From CAYORM01 sp964406375 (GTDB lineage Bacteria > Pseudomonadota > Alphaproteobacteria > DSM-16000 > Inquilinaceae), in contig CAYORM010000071.1 of the NCBI GenBank assembly GCA_964406375.1, forward strand, positions 1 through 14,853: a stretch of 14,853 nt of DNA. The letters are read 5' to 3'. The position numbers were made by a program, and so were the translations under genes. Below, in pieces: positions 1-6,046 of the stretch. The notes below the pieces were generated by a model. It did not search any database. It was given only the letters and a program-made list of their open reading frames with translations, and had not been told where the DNA came from. Positions within the stretch are counted from its first letter, which is position 1. The number at the start of each line of letters is the position of its first letter.

Positions 1-915
1 CCGCTGCCGGAGGACGAGGCGACCTGGTCCGAACTCTTCGTCATGTTCGCGACGGCGAGCGGCAACGTCCGGCGCAATGCCCTGTCCGATTTCACCAGCA
101 TCAATCGCAACGGCAAGATCGCCATGAAGCTGGACGAGGGCGACAGCCTCGTCTCGGTCCATGTCTGCCGCGAGGACCAGGACGTCCTGCTCGCCACCAG
201 CCACGGCATGTGCATCCGCTTCCCGGTCACCGATGTCCGCGTCTTCAAGGGGCGGGATTCGACGGGTGTGCGTGGCATCCGGCTGGCCGGCGGCGACCGG
301 GTGATCTCGATGTCGATCCTGCACCATCTCGACGCGACGCCCGAGGAACGGGCGGCCTATCTGCGCCAGGCCAATGCGCTGCGCCGGGCCGAGGGCGAGG
401 AGGATGACGGGGCCGATGCGCCGGCGATCGCCGAGATCGACCTGACGCCGGAGCGCTTCGCCGAGATGGAGGCGGCCGAGGAGATGATCCTGACGGTCAG
501 CGAGCAGGGCTTCGGCAAGCGCAGCTCGGCCTATGGCTACCGGCTCACCGGGCGGGGCGGCAAGGGCATCTGGACGATGTCGATGGGTGACCGCAACCTC
601 GCCGTCGCCGCCTGCTTCCCGGTCTCGGCCGGCCTCGACGTCATCCTCGTCACCGATGGCGGGCAGGTGATCCGCACCCCCGTCGACCAGATCCGCATCG
701 CCGCCCGCAAGACGATGGGCGTACGGGTCTTCGACGTGGCGGAGGGTGAGCGGGTGGTCTCCGTCGCTGCCGTGCCGGAGGAAAATGGCGGCGCGACCGG
801 GGACGAGCCGGAGACGCCGCCATCGGACGCGTCCGCTATGGATGAGGCCGGGTCGGAGGCGGTGCCCGATGATGCGGCGGGCGGTACCGATGCCGGCGGG
901 GGGCAGACGGCGTAG
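1..915 (+). CDS. gyrA: DNA gyrase subunit A, C-terminal part (5' truncated by window)
   Basis: This is the last 304 residues of the A subunit of DNA gyrase, the ATP-driven type II topoisomerase that introduces negative supercoils. The reading frame is open from base 1, so the gene starts before the window. The visible part is the C-terminal beta-pinwheel that wraps DNA. Blade-type repeats are recognisable, such as the ATASGNVRRNALSDF segment near bases 46-90, DVLLATSHGMCIRF near 181-222, and the GFGKRSSAYGYRLTGRGGKG block near 508-567, a GyrA family signature. The last 45 or so residues (from about base 778) are rich in Asp, Glu, Gly and Pro and look disordered. Acidic tails of this kind occur in other GyrA proteins and modulate DNA wrapping. 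The breakage-reunion domain with its active-site tyrosine lies outside the window. ParC is the main alternative, but the pinwheel sequence and the following coaD favour GyrA. Confidence 0.95.
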   Translation, partial: PLPEDEATWSELFVMFATASGNVRRNALSDFTSINRNGKIAMKLDEGDSLVSVHVCREDQDVLLATSHGMCIRFPVTDVRVFKGRDSTGVRGIRLAGGDRVISMSILHHLDATPEERAAYLRQANALRRAEGEEDDGADAPAIAEIDLTPERFAEMEAAEEMILTVSEQGFGKRSSAYGYRLTGRGGKGIWTMSMGDRNLAVAACFPVSAGLDVILVTDGGQVIRTPVDQIRIAARKTMGVRVFDVAEGERVVSVAAVPEENGGATGDEPETPPSDASAMDEAGSEAVPDDAAGGTDAGGGQTA

Positions 916-978
916 AGTTCGGGGACGGGCATGACGGGGACGGAGCGGGGCATGCGAACGGGCGGGGTCTCAGCGCGC

Positions 979-995
979 GGAGGGCGTGCGGCGTG
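979..995 (+). promoter_or_regulatory. Shine-Dalgarno GGAGG with GTG start, alternative coaD start
   Basis: GGAGG at 979-983 lies nine bases before the in-frame GTG at 993-995. This is the better-placed ribosome site for coaD and argues for translation from 993 (six extra residues, MPAPAV) instead of ATG 1011. Conservation favours 1011, so the choice is unresolved. Confidence 0.5.
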
Positions 996-1010
996 CCGGC
1001 GCCGGCCGTC

Positions 1011-1508
1011 ATGAGGATCGGCGTCTATCCGGGCACCTTCGACCCGATCACCAAGGGCCATCTCGACATCATCCAGCGGGGCGCGAAGCTGGTCGACCGG
1101 CTGATCGTCGCCGTCGCCCGCAATGACGGGAAAGGGCCGCTCTTCCCGACCGACGAGCGGGTCGAGATGGTGCAGGACGAGGTGCGCCCGCTGGTCGAGG
1201 CCGGCGCGTCGATCGAGGTGATGTTCTTTTCGAACCTCCTCGTCCATTTCGCGCGCGATGCCGGGGCGAGCGTCATCATCCGCGGCCTGCGTGCCCTGTC
1301 GGATTTCGAGTACGAGTTCCAGATGGCCGGGATGAACGCCAAGATCGATCCCGGCATCGAGACGGTGTTCCTCATGTCCTCGGACCGCCACCAGTTCATC
1401 TCCTCGCGCTTCGTGAAGGAGATCGGCCGGCTGGGCGGCGACATCTCGCCTTTCGTCAGCGCCCGTGTGAACGAGCGGCTGCGCAACCGCTTTGCCCGCA
1501 GCGAGTGA
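1011..1508 (+). CDS. coaD: phosphopantetheine adenylyltransferase (CoaD)
   Basis: CoaD transfers AMP from ATP to 4'-phosphopantetheine, giving dephospho-CoA, the penultimate step of coenzyme A synthesis in the cytosol. The 165 residues from ATG 1011 match the family length (about 160). The nucleotidyltransferase signature is complete: the GTFDPIT segment at residues 8-14 runs into the (H/T)xGH motif T14-K-G-H17. RGLRALSDFEYEFQMAGMN at 91-109 and the ISSRFVKE motif at 130-137 are also typical. Start choice is open. ATG 1011 gives the usual MRIGVYPGTF beginning. An in-frame GTG at 993 has a GGAGG sequence at 979-983, nine bases upstream, and would add six residues; ATG 1011 has no such site close by. 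The gene follows gyrA by about 80-95 bases, a common alphaproteobacterial order, and may be cotranscribed with it. Confidence 0.96.
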   Translation: MRIGVYPGTFDPITKGHLDIIQRGAKLVDRLIVAVARNDGKGPLFPTDERVEMVQDEVRPLVEAGASIEVMFFSNLLVHFARDAGASVIIRGLRALSDFEYEFQMAGMNAKIDPGIETVFLMSSDRHQFISSRFVKEIGRLGGDISPFVSARVNERLRNRFARSE

Positions 1509-1530
1509 GGCGGCGGGCATCGCGCGGTCA

Positions 1531-1557
1531 TTGACCGTTCCGGCGACCGCTCATACT
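1531..1557 (+). promoter_or_regulatory. candidate sigma-70 promoter for tRNA-Lys
   Basis: TTGACC at 1531-1536 matches five of six bases of the -35 consensus. CATACT at 1552-1557 is a four-of-six -10 match, after a short 15-base spacer. Transcription would start about 25 bases before the mature tRNA 5' end, which fits a short leader removed by RNase P. The -35 overlaps a small inverted repeat, CGGTCA-T-TGACCG (1525-1537). The call rests on hexamer matching only. Confidence 0.4.
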
Positions 1558-1569
1558 GTCCGCCCGCAT

Positions 1570-1584
1570 CCGCCGGACCGGCGG
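1570..1584 (+). repeat. inverted repeat CCGCCGG-A-CCGGCGG just before the tRNA
   Basis: There is a perfect 7-base inverted repeat around a single A. As RNA it could fold with five pairs and a five-base loop. It ends four bases before the mature tRNA. It could be part of the tRNA leader or a weak end-of-transcript structure for coaD; there is no T tract. Confidence 0.4.
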
Positions 1585-1588
1585 AGGT

Positions 1589-1664
1589 GAGCCGGTAGCT
1601 CAGTCGGTAGAGCAGAGGCCTTTTAAGCCCCTGGTCGTGGGTTCGAGTCCCACCCGGCTCACCA
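1589..1664 (+). tRNA. tRNA-Lys, anticodon TTT
   Basis: The 76 bases fold as a full cloverleaf with an encoded CCA. The acceptor stem GAGCCGG (1589-1595) pairs with CCGGCTC (1654-1660), followed by discriminator A1661 and CCA 1662-1664. The D stem is GCTC/GAGC (1598-1601 and 1610-1613). The anticodon loop CTTTTAA (1620-1626) carries TTT at 1622-1624, reading lysine AAA/AAG codons. The T arm is GTGGG-TTCGAGT-CCCAC (1637-1653). The anticodon stem GAGGC/GCCCC (1615-1619 and 1627-1631) has one A-C mismatch at the second pair, which is unusual. The U33, R37-type loop and strong acceptor and T stems suggest a functional gene. Confidence 0.96.
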
Positions 1665-1676
1665 TTCTCGACCTTC

Positions 1677-1693
1677 GGCACGGATGCCGTGCC
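1677..1693 (+). terminator. hairpin downstream of tRNA-Lys, possible terminator
   Basis: GGCACGG (1677-1683), loop ATG, CCGTGCC (1687-1693) form a perfect 7-pair GC-rich stem 12 bases after the tRNA CCA end. No run of T follows, only ATTCG and GGTTTCG, so intrinsic termination would be weak. It may instead protect the 3' end or guide processing. The rest of the gap to 1775 shows nothing I recognise. Confidence 0.4.
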
Positions 1694-1775
1694 CCATTCG
1701 CCCCGGTTTCGATCCGCGAAGGGACACGGGAGTCTCGGCCGGACCGATCGCCTTAGCCACCGTCGAGGCCCGGCT

Positions 1776-2165
1776 TCATCGCCTAGCCTCCGGCGCATTG
1801 GCCAGCTCGATCAGCACATCGGCATGACAGGGCCCGTCGAGGGGGCACCAGCAGGCGAGGGATCTGCCGCGGAGCTGCTCGCGCGCCATCTGCCTGATCG
1901 GCTGACCGGCCTCGCTCATCACCCAGATGCGGTAGAGCCGGATGGATTCCGTGCGTGCCGCGACGGGATCATCCGCGGTCGCCACCACCTCGCCCGTCCG
2001 GTCCCCGCGAGAGCGCAGATGGATGATGGCGTAGCGCCCGTCCTTCCGCGCTTCCAAGGCGAATGGATTGCCCCATTTCGTGCTGCGATCCACCTTCACC
2101 GCGCCGACCGGCATGCGCCAGCCCTTCTGGCGGCTGAGCTGGATGCGTTGAGGACGCTCCTTCAT
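1776..2165 (-). CDS. DUF4326 family protein, function unknown
   Basis: A 129-residue protein resembling the DUF4326 family, which is widespread in bacteria and phages and has no firmly assigned biochemical role. Two family blocks are clear. VKVDRSTKWGNPF at residues 23-35 is the first. Near the C-terminus, LRGRSLACWCPLDGPCHADV at 98-117 carries C105-W-C107, C113-H114 and D116, a cluster that looks suited to metal or ligand binding. There is no signal peptide or membrane segment, so it should be cytosolic. The start is fixed by ATG at 2163-2165, preceded on the minus strand by GGAGG and a seven-base spacer. A longer open frame reaches 2420 but would run into the divergent PRC-barrel gene, and its extra residues look non-coding. 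It points toward the tRNA and has no obvious operon partner. The family is often phage-linked, but nothing else here suggests a prophage. Confidence 0.82.
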   Translation of the reverse strand: MKERPQRIQLSRQKGWRMPVGAVKVDRSTKWGNPFALEARKDGRYAIIHLRSRGDRTGEVVATADDPVAARTESIRLYRIWVMSEAGQPIRQMAREQLRGRSLACWCPLDGPCHADVLIELANAPEARR

Positions 2166-2374
2166 GTCCGGGCCTCCGCAAGTCTTCGAGATCCGGCCGT
2201 CATGCGCGCGGCCGGTGGCACCCATGCGACCTTGTACCCCGATTGGAGCCCGGGCGGTGATGAAAGGCATGCCCGCGGTGCGGCCCTCACGGCTCCGTCC
2301 CGAGCGGAGCGGAACCCCCGTCCGGCGCCGCGCGTTGGCGAGACGTGGTCCAACCGATGGAAGGCACGCGCCCC
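2166..2374. other. divergent intergenic region, DUF4326 / PRC-barrel gene
   Basis: These 209 bases separate two divergent starts and must hold the promoters of both genes. I find no convincing -35/-10 pair on either strand. The GGAGG for the minus-strand gene lies next to 2172. GGAAGG at 2359-2364, ten bases before ATG 2375, is the probable ribosome site of the plus-strand gene. Open frames crossing the region have no recognisable protein features. Confidence 0.6.
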
Positions 2375-2875
2375 ATGTCCCGCACCCGTATCGCCGCCTG
2401 CGCCGTTCCCGTCCCCGCACCGGCCGCTCTCCTGCCGCTGGCCGCCCTCCTGACTGCCGCCTTGCTGATCATGCCCGGCGGTGCGATGGGCCAGGAGGGC
2501 GACGGGCACGAGAACACCGCGCAGCATGGCGGTTTCCGCATGGCGCAGACCGAGACTACGACGATCAGCTTCGTCGCCGCGGCTGATGGCGACGTCCTCG
2601 CTTCCGACCTCATCGGCATGGATGTTCGCAACAGCGCCAATGAAGAGATCGGCGAGGTCGAGGATCTGATCATCGGCGACGGGCGGACGATCCGCGCGGT
2701 AATCATCAGCGTCGGCGGCTTTCTGGGGCTGGGCGAGCGCTACGTGGCCGTCGACCCCGCCTCGATCATGCTGGTTCGCGATGGGGACGACGATTGGGAC
2801 GCGCTGCTGGAAGCCAGCGCTGCGGAATTCGAGAACGCGCCCGAATTCACATATAGGGAAGCAGACTGGGATTGA
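2375..2875 (+). CDS. secreted PRC-barrel domain protein
   Basis: A 166-residue protein with an N-terminal signal peptide: two Arg near the start, a hydrophobic Ala/Leu core at about residues 18-33, and a likely cleavage site after A-M-G at 37-39. The mature part carries one PRC-barrel at about 73-134: LIGMDVRNSANEEIGEVEDL (79-98), then the IRAVIISVGGFLGLGERYVAV strand region (106-126). PRC-barrels are small beta-barrels found in the photosynthetic reaction centre H subunit, RimM and many stress-related secreted proteins, and usually act in protein contacts. The C-terminus is acidic. I chose ATG 2375 because GGAAGG lies ten bases upstream. ATG 2357 and GTG 2345 are also in frame but would lengthen an already complete signal peptide. 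The exact role is unknown; an envelope or periplasmic function is inferred from the export signal. Confidence 0.85.
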   Translation: MSRTRIAACAVPVPAPAALLPLAALLTAALLIMPGGAMGQEGDGHENTAQHGGFRMAQTETTTISFVAAADGDVLASDLIGMDVRNSANEEIGEVEDLIIGDGRTIRAVIISVGGFLGLGERYVAVDPASIMLVRDGDDDWDALLEASAAEFENAPEFTYREADWD

Positions 2876-2891
2876 GGCGCGGGACACGTCC

Positions 2892-2912
2892 GGCGGGTCC
2901 ACTGGACCCGCC
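2892..2912 (+). terminator. strong 9-bp hairpin after the PRC-barrel gene
   Basis: GGCGGGTCC (2892-2900), loop ACT, GGACCCGCC (2904-2912) is a perfect nine-pair, very GC-rich stem starting 16 bases after the stop codon at 2875. No T tract follows, so it is either a terminator of the GC-rich, U-poor kind or an mRNA-stabilising structure between this gene and the small ORF at 2938. Confidence 0.55.
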
Positions 2913-2937
2913 ACCGACCGCCCCGCCATTCTGAGCC

Positions 2938-3138
2938 ATGCCGATCATTCTTCTTCTCGCAGGTGTCGCCGCCTTCCTCGCCGGCATCGGGTGGTGGGCC
3001 TTCTCCAGCACCGCCCACCTCGCCGGCGCCGCCGGGGGCGCCGTGACTTGGATCGTCCTGGGTGCGATTGTGGCGGCGGTGATCCTGATCTCCTTCTTCG
3101 TCACAATCGCCCGCCGCCAACCGCCGCCGGATGGTTGA
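2938..3138 (+). CDS. small two-helix membrane protein, hypothetical
   Basis: A predicted 66-residue protein. Residues 3-22 and 35-57 form two hydrophobic segments joined by a small Gly/Ala/Ser loop, and the tail (ARRQPPPDG) is charged and proline-rich. By the positive-inside rule (Arg59 and Arg60 after helix 2), both ends would face the cytoplasm. I recognise no family. There is no clear Shine-Dalgarno sequence before ATG 2938. The gene lies 62 bases after the PRC-barrel gene, beyond a strong hairpin, so it may or may not share that transcript. The hydrophobic pattern over the full length supports real coding, but the short length and poor ribosome site leave some doubt. Confidence 0.6.
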   Translation: MPIILLLAGVAAFLAGIGWWAFSSTAHLAGAAGGAVTWIVLGAIVAAVILISFFVTIARRQPPPDG

Positions 3139-3158
3139 TCCGCGCCGCCGCGCCGCCG

Positions 3159-3188
3159 TTGAACCAGGCGGGGCGAGGACGCTAAAAT
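3159..3188 (+). promoter_or_regulatory. candidate sigma-70 promoter for the triple glycosyltransferase
   Basis: TTGAAC at 3159-3164 (four of six) and TAAAAT at 3183-3188 (five of six) are separated by 18 bases. This is the best promoter-like pair I noticed in the window. Transcription would start near 3195, leaving about 80 bases of leader before ATG 3278. An inverted repeat at 3175-3198 brackets the -10 element. Confidence 0.5.
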
Positions 3189-3198
3189 CGTCGTCCTC
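3175..3198. promoter_or_regulatory. inverted repeat GAGGACG-N10-CGTCCTC around the -10, possible operator
   Basis: The 7-base arms at 3175-3181 and 3192-3198 are perfect reverse complements. The 10-base centre holds the TAAAAT -10 candidate. A dimeric repressor bound here would block RNA polymerase. As RNA it could instead form a 7-pair hairpin at the end of the small upstream gene. No regulator is identified. Confidence 0.4.
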
Positions 3199-3277
3199 CA
3201 AAACAGTGCGGGCGGCGTCTGCGGTGTGATGCCGGTCGGTTCCCCGCGGCACCGCGCGACTGGCCTCGCCTGCCCGC

Positions 3278-6037
3278 ATGACCGGCTCCGTGACACCCGT
3301 TCCGAGGATCCTTCATCAGACCTGGCGCGATCGTCGGCTCCCCGACATCTACAAGCGTCTGCACGAGGGCTGGCAGGCGCTGCATCCGGGCTGGACCTTG
3401 CGGCTGTGGACGGATGAGGAACTGCGTGCGCTGGTCGCCGAGGCCGCACCCGATTTCCTGCCGGTCTATGACGGCTACCGGACCCCGATCTGTCGGGTGG
3501 ATGCCGCGCGCTATTTCATCCTCGACCGCTATGGCGGGGTCTATGCCGATCTCGACATGGAGTGTCTCGCCCCGATCGAGCCGCTGCTCGAGCCCGGCAC
3601 GCTGTCGATTGGGCTGGAGCCGCTGTCACATCACCATCTGCCGAAGGCGGTGGCCCGCCGGCTCAGCCGCATCCTCTGCCCCTCGCTGATCATCTCCCCG
3701 CCCGGTCACCCGTTCTGGCGGGCGGTGGAACGTGCCATGGTGGCCGCGCGTGACGAGACCGACCCGCTCGACGCGACCGGACCCTACCTGCTCGGCCGGG
3801 TGTATCGGCGCTGGCCCGACCGTCAGGGTCGCGTCCGCCTCCTGGCGCCCGAGCACTTCTATCCGTTCGACCAGGCTGCGGCTGTTGCCGGGCGGGCGAT
3901 CGACCTCGAATGGTGGGCGGCGACCACGCGGCGCGCGATCTGTGCCCATCACTGGGACGGCACTTGGTTCAGGGGTGGTGCGGCTGCCGACGGCGGCGGT
4001 CCGCGGCCGGACCGGTTGCCGCTGGTCGTGACCGGCCCCGGCGCCGCCGCGACACCGGAGGGGGCGAAGCCGCAAACACTGCCGACGCCGCCGCTGCCGG
4101 CCGCGCCGCCGCTCGTCTCCTGCCTTATGGTGACGCGGGGCAGGGCGGCCCTCGTAGCCGCGGCGATCGAGAGCTGGCGGCGGCAGAGCTGGCCCGAACG
4201 CGAGCTCGTGATCGTCGATGACGAGCCGGCGAGTGAGCTGCCCGGGCGGGTCGCGGCGCTCGACGATCCGAGGATCCGCGTGATCCGTCCGCCGGCCGGA
4301 CCCGACGGCCGGTCCGGGCCGCTCGGCGCCCTGCGCAACCTCGCGGTGGCCGAAGCGCGTGGCGCCTATCTCTGTCAGTGGGACGACGACGATCTCGCCG
4401 ATCCGCTGCGGATCGAGCTGCAGATGGCGGCCATCGCCGCGACCGGTGCGGCGGCGTGCTTCCTGCGCCGCTGGACGATCTGGTGGCCGCACAGGCGGCG
4501 GCTCGCCCTGTCGGTGCGGCGGATATGGGAGGGGTCGATGATCTGCGCCCGCGGCGCGGTGCCGCCCTACCCGGCGCTGGCACGCGGCGAGGACACGCCG
4601 GTGGCCGAGGCGATATGTGCGGGGCACCGCGTCGCCCATCTCGACCTACCGGGCCTCTATCTTTACACCGCGCATGGCGCCAACACCTTCGAGCCGAAAC
4701 ATTTCGAGCGGCACTGGCGACATGCGACGGGGCGCTACGAGGCGGCCGACTGCGACCGGCTGATCCGTCACCTTGCGACGCGGATGCCAGTCGCGGCGCT
4801 GGCGGCCGCCGTGGGCGTGACGCCCGGCGGAGACACGCCGGCAGGGGCGGCTGCACCGCGCCCGACGGGCTCCGAGCAATGGCCGCTGCGCGACCGGGCC
4901 GGGATCCTGCTCCACCATGCCGGCGCCGCGCTGCGTGCGCGCTGGCAGGGGCCCCGGCTCCGCCGCAAGGTCACCCGTCGGGCAGTGGCGGCGCGCGATC
5001 CCGAGACGGCGCTCGATCTCTGGCGGCGGGTCTGGACGCTGTCGCGCGGCCGGTCGGGCGATGCGGCCCTGGGGCAGCTTGACGCCCTTCTGACGCTCGG
5101 ACGGGTGGAGGAGGCCCGCCGCTTCGCGGCGAGCCCCGCGGTCGCGCGCCTGCCGGCCGGGATCCGCGGCCGGCTGAATGCCCGGCTCGGCGAGGCGCGG
5201 CTGAAGACCGAAAGATCAACTGCGCCGCATGGCGTGTCGCTGCCGCGCCCCCGGTCGCTCGCGACGCCGCCGACGGTGCTGATCCTCACGCCGATGCGCG
5301 ATTGCGGACGGCACCTGCCCCGCTACCGGGCGCTGCTCGAGGCCCTGGACTACCCGCCGGACAGGCTGTCTCTCGGCATCCTCGAAGGCGACAGCCGCGA
5401 CGATACGCAGCGCCTCGCCGGTGCGATCGTCGACACCCTCGCCATGCGCCTGCGCCGGACGGTGCTGCTGCATCACGATACGGGTCTCGTCCTGTCAGAA
5501 CTGCGCTGGACGCCGGCGCTGCAGCGTCGACGACGTGCGGCACTGGCCCGGGTGCGCAACCGGCTTCTCCTCGGCGCGCTGCGTGACGAGGCCTGGGTGC
5601 TGTGGCTCGACGCCGATCTCGCCTACTATCCGCCCGACCTCCTGTCGCGGATGCTGGCGACCGGCGGGCGTATCGTGGTGCCGCATTGCGTGGTCGAGGG
5701 GACGGGCCGGACCTTCGACCTCAACACCTTCGTGCTGGACCCCGACCGACCCGAGGCGGCGGTGCCGTCCCATTGGCACGATGGCCTCCTCCAGCCGCCG
5801 AAAGGGGCCGGGCGCCGCTATCTCGACGCCTTCGCCGGCGACAACCTCGTGCGGGTGGACGGCGTCGGCGGGACGGCGCTCCTGGTCGATGCCGACCTCC
5901 ACCGCGACGGGCTCATCTTCCCCGTCGCGCCCTATCGCGGCTACATCGAGACCGAAGGGCTCGCGATGATGGCCGCCGATATGGGCGAGGCCTGCTGGGG
6001 CATGCCAAGCCTGACCATCGCCCATGTCGCCGAATAG
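3278..6037 (+). CDS. three-domain glycosyltransferase (GT32-like, GT2-like, Anp1/GT62-like)
   Basis: A 919-residue cytosolic protein with no signal peptide or membrane helix. Domain 1 (about 7-232) resembles GT32 sugar transferases (Och1-like): PRILHQTWRD at 9-18, then YGGVYADLDME at 85-95 with the D91-L-D93 metal/nucleotide-sugar motif, ending in AHHWDGTW (223-230). A Pro/Ala-rich linker (about 235-277) follows. Domain 2 (about 278-480) is GT2-like, GT-A fold: VSCLMVTRGR (280-289), VIVDDE (311-316) and W-D-D-D-D at 368-372. Residues about 565-642 are helical and TPR-like. Domain 3 (about 664-919) resembles the Anp1/Mnn9/Van1 family (GT62): VLILTPMRD (667-675), VLWLDAD with D778-A-D780, GVGGTALLVDAD (862-873) and YIETEGLAMMA (889-899). 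All three DXD-type motifs are intact. It probably builds a cell-surface glycan; the substrate is unknown. ATG 3278 has no clear ribosome site. Domain assignment is by motif recognition only. Confidence 0.85.
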   Translation: MTGSVTPVPRILHQTWRDRRLPDIYKRLHEGWQALHPGWTLRLWTDEELRALVAEAAPDFLPVYDGYRTPICRVDAARYFILDRYGGVYADLDMECLAPIEPLLEPGTLSIGLEPLSHHHLPKAVARRLSRILCPSLIISPPGHPFWRAVERAMVAARDETDPLDATGPYLLGRVYRRWPDRQGRVRLLAPEHFYPFDQAAAVAGRAIDLEWWAATTRRAICAHHWDGTWFRGGAAADGGGPRPDRLPLVVTGPGAAATPEGAKPQTLPTPPLPAAPPLVSCLMVTRGRAALVAAAIESWRRQSWPERELVIVDDEPASELPGRVAALDDPRIRVIRPPAGPDGRSGPLGALRNLAVAEARGAYLCQWDDDDLADPLRIELQMAAIAATGAAACFLRRWTIWWPHRRRLALSVRRIWEGSMICARGAVPPYPALARGEDTPVAEAICAGHRVAHLDLPGLYLYTAHGANTFEPKHFERHWRHATGRYEAADCDRLIRHLATRMPVAALAAAVGVTPGGDTPAGAAAPRPTGSEQWPLRDRAGILLHHAGAALRARWQGPRLRRKVTRRAVAARDPETALDLWRRVWTLSRGRSGDAALGQLDALLTLGRVEEARRFAASPAVARLPAGIRGRLNARLGEARLKTERSTAPHGVSLPRPRSLATPPTVLILTPMRDCGRHLPRYRALLEALDYPPDRLSLGILEGDSRDDTQRLAGAIVDTLAMRLRRTVLLHHDTGLVLSELRWTPALQRRRRAALARVRNRLLLGALRDEAWVLWLDADLAYYPPDLLSRMLATGGRIVVPHCVVEGTGRTFDLNTFVLDPDRPEAAVPSHWHDGLLQPPKGAGRRYLDAFAGDNLVRVDGVGGTALLVDADLHRDGLIFPVAPYRGYIETEGLAMMAADMGEACWGMPSLTIAHVAE

Positions 6038-6046
6038 GCCTATTCG
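6031..6046. repeat. 16-bp perfect palindrome spanning two convergent stop codons
   Basis: CGAATAGGCCTATTCG is a perfect palindrome. The plus-strand glycosyltransferase stop (TAG 6035-6037) and the minus-strand regulator stop (TAG, 6040-6042 in complement) lie in its two halves, two bases apart. Both genes therefore end in GAA TAG. It could be a short bidirectional transcription-end structure, but it has no loop and no T tract. Confidence 0.6.

Noticed and set aside
1665..1775. possible attachment site or integrated element after the tRNA
   Set aside because: I see no integrase and no second copy of the tRNA 3' end within the window.
2162..2929. 255-residue minus-strand open frame covering the PRC-barrel gene
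   Set aside because: It overlaps the whole PRC-barrel gene, which has a signal peptide and a recognisable domain, and also the start of the DUF4326 gene.
3139..3158. CGCCGCCG-type short repeats before the glycosyltransferase promoter
   Set aside because: These are simple GC-rich triplet runs, as expected at this base composition. They are not a structured repeat or CRISPR array.
3626..4639. 337-residue minus-strand open frame within the glycosyltransferase gene
   Set aside because: It is a shadow of the GT32/GT2 coding strand, with no ribosome site or family features.
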